DNA of 64,000 nucleotides. It comes from Aureibaculum luteum. Lineage in GTDB: Bacteria > Bacteroidota > Bacteroidia > Flavobacteriales > Flavobacteriaceae. Below the pieces are notes generated by a model. The model was not told the DNA's origin. It ran no database searches and saw only the letters and a program-made list of their open reading frames with translations. Shown here piece after piece: positions 52,727 through 61,600 of the stretch (its first letter is position 1; each line of letters opens with the position of its first letter). Where the stretch lies: the NCBI RefSeq assembly GCF_003449015.1, contig NZ_QRGD01000006.1, forward strand, positions 62,001-126,000. The letters are read 5' to 3'. A program made the position numbers and the translations under genes.

Positions 52727-52734
52727 TACATTTG
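52727..52734 (+). promoter_or_regulatory. TAnnTTTG -7 box of tetR, leaderless arrangement
   Basis: TACATTTG ends 5 bases before the ATG at 52739 (TTTGCATCATG), the same spacing as for glyS. It lies between two in-frame ATGs and therefore selects the second as the real start. Confidence 0.5.
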
Positions 52735-52738
52735 CATC

Positions 52739-53341
52739 ATGCAACAAGATTTAAAGTCAGAGCTGACCAAACAATTAATAATAGACAAAGCTTTTAACCT
52801 ATTTTACGAAAAGGGTTTTAAAACGACGAGTATTGAAAAAATAATGAAAGCGACAACGCTTTCAAAAGGTGCATTTTATCATCATTATAAAAACAAAAAA
52901 GAATTAGGACTAGAAGTTATTGGGTTGAAAATACAAAAAAGAGTTTATGATGGTATGATATTCCCTTTAAGTGAATCTGGAGATGCCTTTAAAATAATAG
53001 AATCAACTTTTTTAAATAGAATAAAATCATTTCCTTTTTATGATAAGAAACACGGATGTCCAATGAATAATTTTATTAATGAAATTGGCGATTATGAATT
53101 GGCCTATCAAAATGCACTAAAAAGTATCGTTGAAAACTGGAAAAATGCTCTTGTAGCATTAATAGAAAGAGGAAAAAAGGAAAATTCAATTAACAATACT
53201 ATTTCTAGTAAAGCGGTTGCTGTTTATTTAATAAGTGCTTTTGAAGGCATTAGAGGACTTAGAAAACTTTACGTTGACGATTTGATTCTTGACGATTACA
53301 TTATGGGACTCTCTTTATATTTAAAACAATTAAAACCTTAA
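52739..53341 (+). CDS. TetR-family transcriptional regulator
   Basis: A 200-residue TetR-type regulator with the N-terminal helix-turn-helix 'TTSIEKIMKATTLSKGAFYHHY' split over about residues 30-50 of the protein. 'CPMNNFINEIGD' in the ligand-binding half is shared with AcrR/YcdC-type members. The start at 52739 is preferred because a promoter box lies between it and the ATG at 52724. It precedes four co-oriented genes for a dehalogenase, a peroxiredoxin, a DoxX-like protein and an SDR, which it may control. Confidence 0.92.
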   Translation: MQQDLKSELTKQLIIDKAFNLFYEKGFKTTSIEKIMKATTLSKGAFYHHYKNKKELGLEVIGLKIQKRVYDGMIFPLSESGDAFKIIESTFLNRIKSFPFYDKKHGCPMNNFINEIGDYELAYQNALKSIVENWKNALVALIERGKKENSINNTISSKAVAVYLISAFEGIRGLRKLYVDDLILDDYIMGLSLYLKQLKP

Positions 53342-53392
53342 TTCTTTGCATCTAAAACATATGCAATAGAATGTTTATAAAAATTTAAAAAA

Positions 53393-54193
53393 ATGGAAAA
53401 TAACAGAAGAAATTTTATCAAAAAAACAGCACTAGTAGGATTAGCTGGTGCGGCCATACCTCAATTTGGTTTTGCCAAAAATAACGTTAAAAGTGAAATT
53501 GAGAACAACTTTATAAATAGACCTAAAGTGCTTTTTTTCGATGTAAACGAAACGTTGCTTGACTTAACGGCTATGAAAAATAGTGTTGGAAAAGCACTTG
53601 GAAATAGAAGTGATTTATTACCCTTATGGTTTACAACCATGTTGCAATACTCATTAGTCTCCACTGTAGGAAGGCAATACAAAGACTTTGGAGTAATTGG
53701 TGCTGCAGCTTTACAGATGGTAGCATCAAACAATAATATATCTATTTCTGAAACGGAAGCTAAAGAAGCTATTTTAGGTCCGATACGATCGTTGCCTGCA
53801 CATCCTGAAGTAAAAAAAGCACTTGCCGAATTAAAAAATGCCGGATATAAATTGGTGTCATTTACAAACTCATCAAACAAGGGTGTTGAAACACAATTTA
53901 AAAATGCCGGACTACTTGACCTTTTTGACGACAGATTAAGTGTAGAAGATATTGGCAAATTTAAACCACATGCCGATACTTACGATTGGGCAGCCAGAAA
54001 AATGGGTATTGCATCCAATGAATGCTTATTAGTTGCGGCTCATGGTTGGGATATTGCAGGTGCTCTTTGGGCAAATTGGAGAGCAGCCTTTATCAGTAGA
54101 CCTGGAGCACAATTATATCCATTAGCCCCTACTCCCGAAATTAACGAGTCAGATTTAGCATTGATAACTAAAAAATTAATTGCACTAAAATAA
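53393..54193 (+). CDS. HAD-family haloacid dehalogenase with Tat signal
   Basis: A 266-residue protein. The N-terminus 'RRNFIKKTALVGLAGAA' is a twin-arginine signal. The HAD domain has nucleophile Asp50 in 'FFDVNETLLDL', 'SFTNSSNKG' (motif II) and 'SVEDIGKFKPHADTY' (Lys motif), as in type II (S)-2-haloacid dehalogenases. Export of this class is unusual. The substrate may be a haloacid or another small electrophile. It follows tetR by about 50 bases. Confidence 0.88.
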   Translation: MENNRRNFIKKTALVGLAGAAIPQFGFAKNNVKSEIENNFINRPKVLFFDVNETLLDLTAMKNSVGKALGNRSDLLPLWFTTMLQYSLVSTVGRQYKDFGVIGAAALQMVASNNNISISETEAKEAILGPIRSLPAHPEVKKALAELKNAGYKLVSFTNSSNKGVETQFKNAGLLDLFDDRLSVEDIGKFKPHADTYDWAARKMGIASNECLLVAAHGWDIAGALWANWRAAFISRPGAQLYPLAPTPEINESDLALITKKLIALK

Positions 54194-54297
54194 TAGCTCC
54201 ATATTATTTCATAAATCATAAATAGAGTACTTCGTTATAGCGACATAGCCGTGCTAAACATTTTTACTATTTATAGTTGATGGTGTAAAAAACAAAA

Positions 54298-54966
54298 ATG
54301 ATCATGAAACAAAATAGCATAGAAAGACCTTTAGAAAAAGAATTAAAAGATCGTAAAGCAAGTTTTGCAGCATCTGCTTCCATTGAGAAAAAAACAAAAT
54401 ACGCAGAAGGAATAAAATCAGTAGTTAATAGTCATATTGTAAGCAACGCTTTGCAAGTAGGAGATACTGCCGTTAACTTTACCCTTACAAATGCATCTGG
54501 CAAAAACATAACTTTATCTGATGAACTTAAAAAGGGCCCCGTCATATTAATGTGGTACCGCGGTGGATGGTGTCCCTATTGTAACATGACACTACATTAC
54601 ATGCAAGAATCACTTTCTGAATTTAAGAAATATGGTGCTAGTTTATTGGCATTAACCCCTGAGCTTCCAGATAATTCAATTACAACCAAAGAAAAAAACG
54701 AATTGCAATTTGAAATTTTAAGCGATATCAATAATGAGGTCGCTCATCAATATAAAGTAGTTTTTAAATTAACTGATGACGTTGCAGAAATTTATGAAAA
54801 TAGTTTTGAATTGAGCAAATATAATGGCAATGACAAGGCTGAACTACCACTCGCTGCTACTTATATTATAGGGCAAGATAAAGTTATTAAATATGCATTT
54901 TTAGATGCTGATTATAGAAACAGAGCAGAACCGAATGATTTAATCACATTCTTAAAACAAAATTAA
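54298..54966 (+). CDS. Peroxiredoxin-like AhpC/TSA protein
   Basis: A 222-residue thioredoxin-fold protein with 'MWYRGGWCPYCNM' (Cys92, Cys95), a CxxC form of the peroxiredoxin-like family, and no signal peptide. A second in-frame ATG at 54304 is possible. It ends directly at the start of the DoxX-like gene. It probably reduces peroxides or disulfides under the same stress that induces the neighbouring genes. Confidence 0.88.
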   Translation: MIMKQNSIERPLEKELKDRKASFAASASIEKKTKYAEGIKSVVNSHIVSNALQVGDTAVNFTLTNASGKNITLSDELKKGPVILMWYRGGWCPYCNMTLHYMQESLSEFKKYGASLLALTPELPDNSITTKEKNELQFEILSDINNEVAHQYKVVFKLTDDVAEIYENSFELSKYNGNDKAELPLAATYIIGQDKVIKYAFLDADYRNRAEPNDLITFLKQN

Positions 54967-55362
54967 ATGAAGAAAATAATAGATCAAATAATCAATATTA
55001 TTACAATAGCTGTGATGACCTTTTTTGCAATTCCTAAATTATTGGCTAAACCTCAAAGTACTGCTGGGTTTATCCAATTTGAAAAAGTCATTCACTTAGA
55101 TGCCGATTTTTTTAGAATATTTACCGGAATCTCAGAATTAGGCTTAGCCCTACTTGTACTTATTTTTATATTCAATAAAAACGAAACGATTGGTAAAATA
55201 GCTTATACATTTTTATTAGTGACGATGTTAACAGCATTAGGTCTTGAATTTTTTGCTAGACCAGAACCAAAAATAGTACTTGTAATTATAGCAATTTTTC
55301 TAGCATTGTTATCTATTTACAAATTGAAAACGATAAATAATTTACCTAAAATTAAATTATGA
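54967..55362 (+). CDS. DoxX-like membrane protein
   Basis: A 131-residue protein with four predicted membrane helices ('IINIITIAVMTFFAIPKLL', 'GISELGLALLVLIFIF', 'FLLVTMLTALGLEFF', 'IVLVIIAIFLALLSIY'). The pattern matches the DoxX/DoxD-like superfamily, often linked to redox stress. It starts at the base after the peroxiredoxin stop and overlaps the SDR start by 4 bases, so the three are one translation unit. Confidence 0.83.
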   Translation: MKKIIDQIINIITIAVMTFFAIPKLLAKPQSTAGFIQFEKVIHLDADFFRIFTGISELGLALLVLIFIFNKNETIGKIAYTFLLVTMLTALGLEFFARPEPKIVLVIIAIFLALLSIYKLKTINNLPKIKL

Positions 55363-56093
55363 AATTAGAAAAAAAAGTAATTATTGTAACAGGTTCTTCT
55401 AAGGGTATAGGAAAAGAAATTGCCTTACTTTTAGCTAAGAATGGAGCTAAAGTAGTTGTAAATCATTCGAATAGTGAAGCTGAAGCACAAGCAACAGTAG
55501 AGAGCATTTTAAAAAATGGCGGTAAAGCTATTTCCATAAAAGCAGATGTGAGTCAAAAGGATCAAGTTATTCATTTATTTGATAAAACCATTGAGACATA
55601 TGGTAAAGTTGATGTTTTAATTAATAACGCTGGCATCATGATTTCTAAAAAATTAAAAGATAATACACAAGAAGATTTCAGTAAACAATTTGACATTAAT
55701 GTTCGAGGAATTTTTAACACCCTACAAGAGGCTGAAAGTAAATTGGCTGACAATGGAAATATTATTAATGTATCTTCAAGTACAGTCAAATTAATGTTCC
55801 CAACCTATGCTTTATATTCTGCTTCAAAGGCCGCAGTTGAGCAAATGACACGAGTATTTTCTAAGGAAATAGGTCGAGGAATTTCTGTAAATGCCATTGC
55901 CCCTGGAGCTACAGAAACAGATTTATTTTTAAATGGTAAAACACCAGAATTTATTGAAAAACTAAGTGCAATGAATGCATTTAATAGATTAGCACAACCA
56001 ATTGACATTGCCAACGTTGTTTTGTTTTTAGCAAGTGATGAATCCAAATGGATTTCAGGTCAAGTAATAGGAGCCAATGGTGCTTTGATATAA
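55359..56093 (+). CDS. SDR-family oxidoreductase (FabG-like)
   Basis: A 244-residue SDR with 'VTGSSKGIGKEIA', 'NNAGIM', catalytic Ser in 'NVSSST' and 'YSASKAA' (Tyr/Lys), ending with 'WISGQVIGANGALI'. All classical residues are present, so it should reduce a carbonyl with NADPH. As last gene of the TetR-led unit it may detoxify reactive carbonyls. Confidence 0.92.
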   Translation: MKLEKKVIIVTGSSKGIGKEIALLLAKNGAKVVVNHSNSEAEAQATVESILKNGGKAISIKADVSQKDQVIHLFDKTIETYGKVDVLINNAGIMISKKLKDNTQEDFSKQFDINVRGIFNTLQEAESKLADNGNIINVSSSTVKLMFPTYALYSASKAAVEQMTRVFSKEIGRGISVNAIAPGATETDLFLNGKTPEFIEKLSAMNAFNRLAQPIDIANVVLFLASDESKWISGQVIGANGALI

Positions 56094-56166
56094 ATAGAAA
56101 ACTAGGGTTTCTCTTTTATATAATTCATTAGAAGTCCTAGTCTTTAATTTCTTAATACTAAAAAAC

Positions 56167-56742
56167 TTACCATCTATATCCAATTAAAGCTCCAACTCTA
56201 CGGACAAAATCTGTAGCTATATTATCATTTGAAGTATAAAGGTTCCTTCCTACTCCTCCATAGATTTCAAAAACAAATCCTTTACCACTGACAAACTTTC
56301 CACCAACGGAAACACCTATTGCAAAATTATTTGAAGTAGCTTCGAAATCTTCAATTACAGGGTCATATTCATTTTCATAACCTGAATTATTAAAGTTTTC
56401 TTGAACATTATACATTCCAAAGCCCTCAATAAAAAAGGCCCTGGTATATCTATTTAAAAAATTGTAGCGATAGTAGGGTGTAAAGGCAAATTTTTCGTTG
56501 TAATACAATTCAAATACATCTTCAAAATCAGACAATTCATTATCTTTTAAATTGAAGAAAAAAGAGGCTCCAACTGAAGATTGCTCATTTAATAAGTGTT
56601 CATAGGAAAAATCGACCACTTTTAACCCAATAAGATTAAAAACATTTACTTTTAATTCATTTCGTCTGACATAATCATTTTCATTCTGTGCATCAGTATA
56701 CAATGAAAATAAAAGAGTAAATACTAAAATTATTTTTTTCAT
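56167..56742 (-). CDS. Outer-membrane beta-barrel-like protein, paralog 1
   Basis: A 191-residue protein with a signal peptide (about 1-18) and alternating beta strands ending in 'RVGALIGYRW', an aromatic C-terminus typical of small outer-membrane barrels. It shares 'ELKVN', 'VDFSYE', 'FIEGFGMYNVQ' and 'SVGGKFVSGKGFVFEIYGG' with the next gene upstream. The pair arose by tandem duplication. Function unknown. Confidence 0.85.
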   Translation of the reverse strand: MKKIILVFTLLFSLYTDAQNENDYVRRNELKVNVFNLIGLKVVDFSYEHLLNEQSSVGASFFFNLKDNELSDFEDVFELYYNEKFAFTPYYRYNFLNRYTRAFFIEGFGMYNVQENFNNSGYENEYDPVIEDFEATSNNFAIGVSVGGKFVSGKGFVFEIYGGVGRNLYTSNDNIATDFVRRVGALIGYRW

Positions 56743-56781
56743 AAAACGAATGCTTATGCTATACCAACGTAAAAAATTTAA

Positions 56782-57351
56782 CTACCATCTATATCCTAAT
56801 GAAGCCCCTACCCTAGGTACTAATTCCGTTGCGAAATCTTTATTTGATTGATAGATATTTCTACCTATTCCTCCATAAATTTCAAAAACAAAACCTTTAC
56901 TGCTAACAAACTTACCTCCAACAGAGATTCCTATGGCAACATTATGAGAAGTTTCATCAACAGATGTTTGCTCGATATAAGGATCAGTTATATAATCATA
57001 ATATCTGCCATCATAGTCATCTTGAACATTATACATACCAAAAGCTTCTAAAAAGAATCCCCAAGCATATTTACTAGCAAAAAACCTTCGATAAAACGGG
57101 GTGAAGGCAAATTTTTCTTCATAAATAGGTCCATCCTCATAAGTATCAGAATCTTGTAAATTAATTAATAATGAAGCCCCAAAAGAAGATTCAGAATCGA
57201 TTAAATACTCATACGAAAAATCAACTGCTTTAAAAGCAATGATGTTCAAGGCATTGACCTTTAATTCATGTTTCTTTACAGGCACATCATCATTTTGTGC
57301 AAATGTTACTACGGTAACTAATAAAAATAGGATTGCGATTAATTTCTTCAT
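56782..57351 (-). CDS. Outer-membrane beta-barrel-like protein, paralog 2
   Basis: A 189-residue protein with signal peptide MKKLIAILFLLVTVVTFAQ and a barrel-like pattern ending 'RVGASLGYRW'. It is the upstream copy of the tandem pair, 39 bases before paralog 1. The strands are best conserved between the copies, while the loops ('DVFELYYNEK' versus 'EDGPIYEEK') differ. That pattern suggests surface-exposed variable loops. Function unknown. Confidence 0.85.
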   Translation of the reverse strand: MKKLIAILFLLVTVVTFAQNDDVPVKKHELKVNALNIIAFKAVDFSYEYLIDSESSFGASLLINLQDSDTYEDGPIYEEKFAFTPFYRRFFASKYAWGFFLEAFGMYNVQDDYDGRYYDYITDPYIEQTSVDETSHNVAIGISVGGKFVSSKGFVFEIYGGIGRNIYQSNKDFATELVPRVGASLGYRW

Positions 57352-57455
57352 TGATTGATTTTAAGATAAGTAATTAAATGTTATACCATTTTTAGATGCA
57401 CGAAAAAGAAATTGGTTGCTTTTTTATATCACTGTATATTGTCAACCTAAAATAA

Positions 57456-58580
57456 TTAACCTTCATTCAATAACATAAAGGCACCCTTTACCAATATTTC
57501 TTTATCTTTTAAAACATCACTATTCAAAATTTCAATATACGCTTCCGTTTTATCTCCTATTTCTAATTTTATACTTTCAAAATTATAACCGGTATCATTT
57601 TTATTATTTACAACTAAGGTATAAAAGTCATTCCCTATTTCACCAACAGCATTAACAGGTAACGCCAAACCTTTTTTAGTATTAGTAATAATTTGGGCTT
57701 CGGCAAACATACCTACGATCAAATTAATATCTTCATTTTCTAAGTGTGCATGTACTTTAACCGTTCTATTAGCTTCATCAATTGTTGTACCCACTAAATG
57801 CACTTCTGCCATAATCACTTTATCTGAAGCTTCTGATATTTTAAACAACACCTTTTGTCCTTTTTTAACATTTAAGATGTCTTTTTCAAAAACAGACAAT
57901 TCTAAATGTAAATGGTCGGTGTCTACTATTTCCAAAATAGTATTAGCAGGTGATACGTACATTCCATTACTTACATTTACTTTTGAAATTGTACCCTCTA
58001 TTGGTGCAAATATATTTATTTGAGAAGTAAAATTACCATTTTCAACAGCTTTAGGATTGATATTCATCATCCTTAATTTTTGTTGTAATCCCTTAGATTG
58101 TGCCATTGCACTTTTATAGGTACTTTCTGCTTTTAAGTAATTTTTTTGAGAAGTAATTTTTTCTTCAAACAATGTTTTTTGTCTTTCGTATTCAGATTTC
58201 AAATAATTGAGCTGTTCTGTTATTTCAGCATATTGCTGCTGTAATTCAACAAATTCAGTATTTTCTAAGGTAACTAACAACTGCCCTTTTTTAACTTTAT
58301 CGCCAATTAAAAGAGGTGTTCTTTTAATGTAACCACCTAAAAAAGAACTTACTTTGGCCTTATTTTGTGGAGGAACATCAATCATTCCATTTACATTTAT
58401 ACTTTTATTAAAATCTTGCTCTGTAAACGAACCTAATTTCATTTTCTCAGATTCAAATTGAGCTTTAGTAACTTCAATTAAATCAGTACCTGAAGTTACT
58501 ACTTCATCATTTTCTTGTTTTTCAGAATTTCCACAAGCTGATAAAAAGAGTGCGAATAAAATAATATATAAATTTTTCAT
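57456..58580 (-). CDS. RND efflux periplasmic adaptor lipoprotein (CusB/CzcB type)
   Basis: A 374-residue membrane-fusion protein with lipobox 'LFLSACGN'. It has a biotinyl-lipoyl-like half ('GGYIKRTPLLIGDKVKKGQ'), a coiled-coil hairpin (about 110-165), a second lipoyl half ('FAPIEGTISKVNVSNGMYV') and a beta-barrel domain. It links the inner-membrane RND pump to the outer-membrane channel. It lies 86 bases after the pump gene. Metal export (Cu, Zn, Co) is the usual role of this class. Confidence 0.92.
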   Translation of the reverse strand: MKNLYIILFALFLSACGNSEKQENDEVVTSGTDLIEVTKAQFESEKMKLGSFTEQDFNKSINVNGMIDVPPQNKAKVSSFLGGYIKRTPLLIGDKVKKGQLLVTLENTEFVELQQQYAEITEQLNYLKSEYERQKTLFEEKITSQKNYLKAESTYKSAMAQSKGLQQKLRMMNINPKAVENGNFTSQINIFAPIEGTISKVNVSNGMYVSPANTILEIVDTDHLHLELSVFEKDILNVKKGQKVLFKISEASDKVIMAEVHLVGTTIDEANRTVKVHAHLENEDINLIVGMFAEAQIITNTKKGLALPVNAVGEIGNDFYTLVVNNKNDTGYNFESIKLEIGDKTEAYIEILNSDVLKDKEILVKGAFMLLNEG

Positions 58581-58666
58581 GTGTTTAAATTAATTTTAAA
58601 TGTTTGATATTTAGCTATTCCTTTTTTTAAGAAATAATACCTTTTCCTACTTCCCCCAATGAGGTG

Positions 58667-61600
58667 CTATAAGGTTAAATAATTCATGGCAATAACAGTA
58701 TCATTGTATTTATTGAGGTTCTCTAAATAGGTTAACTCAATATCCTTTGAAGTTTCAACACTTTGTATGTATTGAAAAAAGTCAATTTCACCATGTTTAA
58801 AACTTTGTTCTGCCGTTTTAATAATCTCTTCTGAAAGTTGTTTTCCTTGCGTTTCATAATACATTACGGCCTCATTATATTGATTAAGTTCGGCCATCAG
58901 TTTTGCATAACTAGTTGTTAACTTCACTTTATAATCTGTTTGCTCTTCTTTTATAATATTTTGAGCAATTTTTGATGCTTTAATTTTTGACGACTTACCT
59001 CCAAATAATAATGGAATTTTAATACCGAACTGATAGCCTATCATTTGCTGATTTAAAGAACTGTTTGAGCCTTGAAAATATTGGATACTCAAATCAGGTA
59101 ACAGGCTCTGTTTTTCTTTTTGCTGCAAGGCTTTATAATAAAAATCCGCATTTTGGTAATAATTCAAGCCCACATTATCATCTATAGCAATACGTTGCAC
59201 TGGTAGTTTTACCAATGGTTGTGACAGCACCAAAATACTATCGACCTGAACAACTGCTTTTAATTGTTCGTTCATTAAAACCACTTCTTGTTTCGCTTGC
59301 TTAAATAATGTTTGTAACTGCCGTTGTTTAGATTTTGCAGTTATCATCTCCAAATAATTAGTTTCTCCCAGTTCAAATCTACGTTCCGCTGCTTTTGCAA
59401 AATTGGCATACAAACTATCTAAGAATTGATACTTTGCTGCTTTGTTTTGAGCGTAAACAACATCGTAATATGCTAAATACACGTTACGTTTTACTATTTC
59501 TAATTTAATGTTATATTTAGACTGTTGCATTTTATAATCTGCCTTACCAACTTTTTTATCGGCAAAATAAACGGTAGGAAACTTAAAATCTTGCTGTACT
59601 CCAAAAACTCTTAAAGGCAAATTATTACTACCCAAATTACTTTCATCATAATTATAATACACAGTTGTTTTATCAAAATCAAAAGCACCACCAATTAGGG
59701 CATTACTTTTATCAGCCATTAATGCCGATGCCTTTAGCTCGGCATTATTTTTTATTGCCAATGTTACCGCTTTATCCGCAGTTAAGGGTTCTTGTTGTGC
59801 ATTTACACTTACAGTAAGCAACACTATTATTATAGATGCAATTCCTTTTTTGTTCATTTTAATTTCTTTTTTATCTTCGAACCAAGCATATAAAACGGGT
59901 AATACTACCAACGTTAAAAAAGTTGCCGTAATTAAACCTCCAATTACTACCGTTGCCAATGGTCTTTGTACCTCAGCACCCGCATTGGTAGAAATAGCCA
60001 TGGGTAAAAAACCCAATGCAGCAGCCATGGCGGTTAATAAAACAGGTCGCAAACGTTCAGAAGTTCCTCGTAAAATACGTTCATTAATATCTTTAACACC
60101 TTGCTCTTTTAGCTCTTTAAAATGTTCTATCAATACAATACCATTCAATACTGCTATCCCGAAAAGGGCAATAAAACCAACACCTGCCGAAATACTAAAG
60201 GGCAGCCCTCGCATCCAAAGTAACAATACTCCACCAACTGCAGCTAAAGGAATAGCAGAATAAACCATTAAGGCCTCTTTTATAGATCCAAAAGCAAAAT
60301 GAAGCATAATAAAAATAAGTATCAAGGCAATAGGCACCGCAATTTTTAAACGATCTTTGGCACTTTGCAAATTCTCAAATTGACCACCATAAGTAATTGT
60401 ATAACCCGGAGGTAATTTTAATTGCTCATCAATTATTGCCTGAACATCATCTACTACTGATTGTAAATCTCGGTTACGAACATTAATACCGACTACAATT
60501 CGACGTTTTGTATCATCTCTAGAAATTTTTGCTGGACCTGATGAATATTTAATTTCTGCCAATTCACTCAACGGAATTTTTTGCCCATTAGGAGTATCAA
60601 CATATAAATTTTGAAGGCTGGATAAATCTTTACGATGATTAGCATCTAAACGTAAAACCAAATCAAAACGCTTTTCACCTTCAAAAACACTTCCAAGAGA
60701 TTCACCTGCAAAGCCCATGGTTATTAATTGGTTTAAATCGGCAATGTTTAACCCATACCTCGCAATTTTGCTTCTATTAAAAGTTACACTCATTTGCGGT
60801 AAACCAGCCACTTTTTCGACAATGATATCTGAAGCACCATCAACATTTGTAATTAGTTTTTTAATTTCATCAGCTTTTTTAGCTAGGATATTTAAATCTT
60901 CTCCAAATATTTTAATAGCAACATCTGCTCTTACGCCCGTAATCAATTCATTAAATCGCATTTCAATAGGTTGTGTAAATTCGACTTCCATACCTGGAAT
61001 TACTGCGAGAGCTTCCTTAAATTTATCTGCCAGTTCATCTTTACTTGAAGCAGACGTCCATTGCTTTTTGGGTTTTAGTTTAATAATAACATCACTCTCT
61101 TCCATTGACATTGGATCTGTGGGTACTTCAGCAGCACCAATTCTGCTGACTACTTGATCTACTTCCGGAAAATTATCTAATAAAATATTTTCTATTTTAG
61201 TAGTAATATCTATGGTCTTACTTAATGAAGTTCCTGTTTTTAAAACGGGTTGAATAACAAAGTCTCCTTCATCTAACGTTGGAACAAACTCCCCTCCCAT
61301 TCTACTAAAAATCCAACCACTTACTACTAACAAAAGTATTGATAGACCTATTACTAATTTTTTATTAAAAAGTGCCCATTTAATAACTGGTTTATATTTC
61401 GTATTCACAAACTTCATCAATCTCACAGAGATATTCTTATCACTTTGCTTCGCTGGTTTTAAAAATATAGATGCTATTACTGGAACATAAGTTAAACAGA
61501 AAAGCATTGCTCCAATTAAGGCAAAACTAAATGTTAATGCCATGGGTTTAAACATTTTTCCCTCTACACTACTTAATGATAAGATTGGAATAAAAACAAT

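Noticed and set aside
53461-53958. 165-codon open frame on the minus strand
   Set aside because: It lies fully within the well-supported HAD dehalogenase gene and has no recognisable protein features.
60717-61157. 146-codon open frame on the plus strand
   Set aside because: It is antisense to the RND pump coding region, with no start context or domain, and reflects codon bias of the pump gene.
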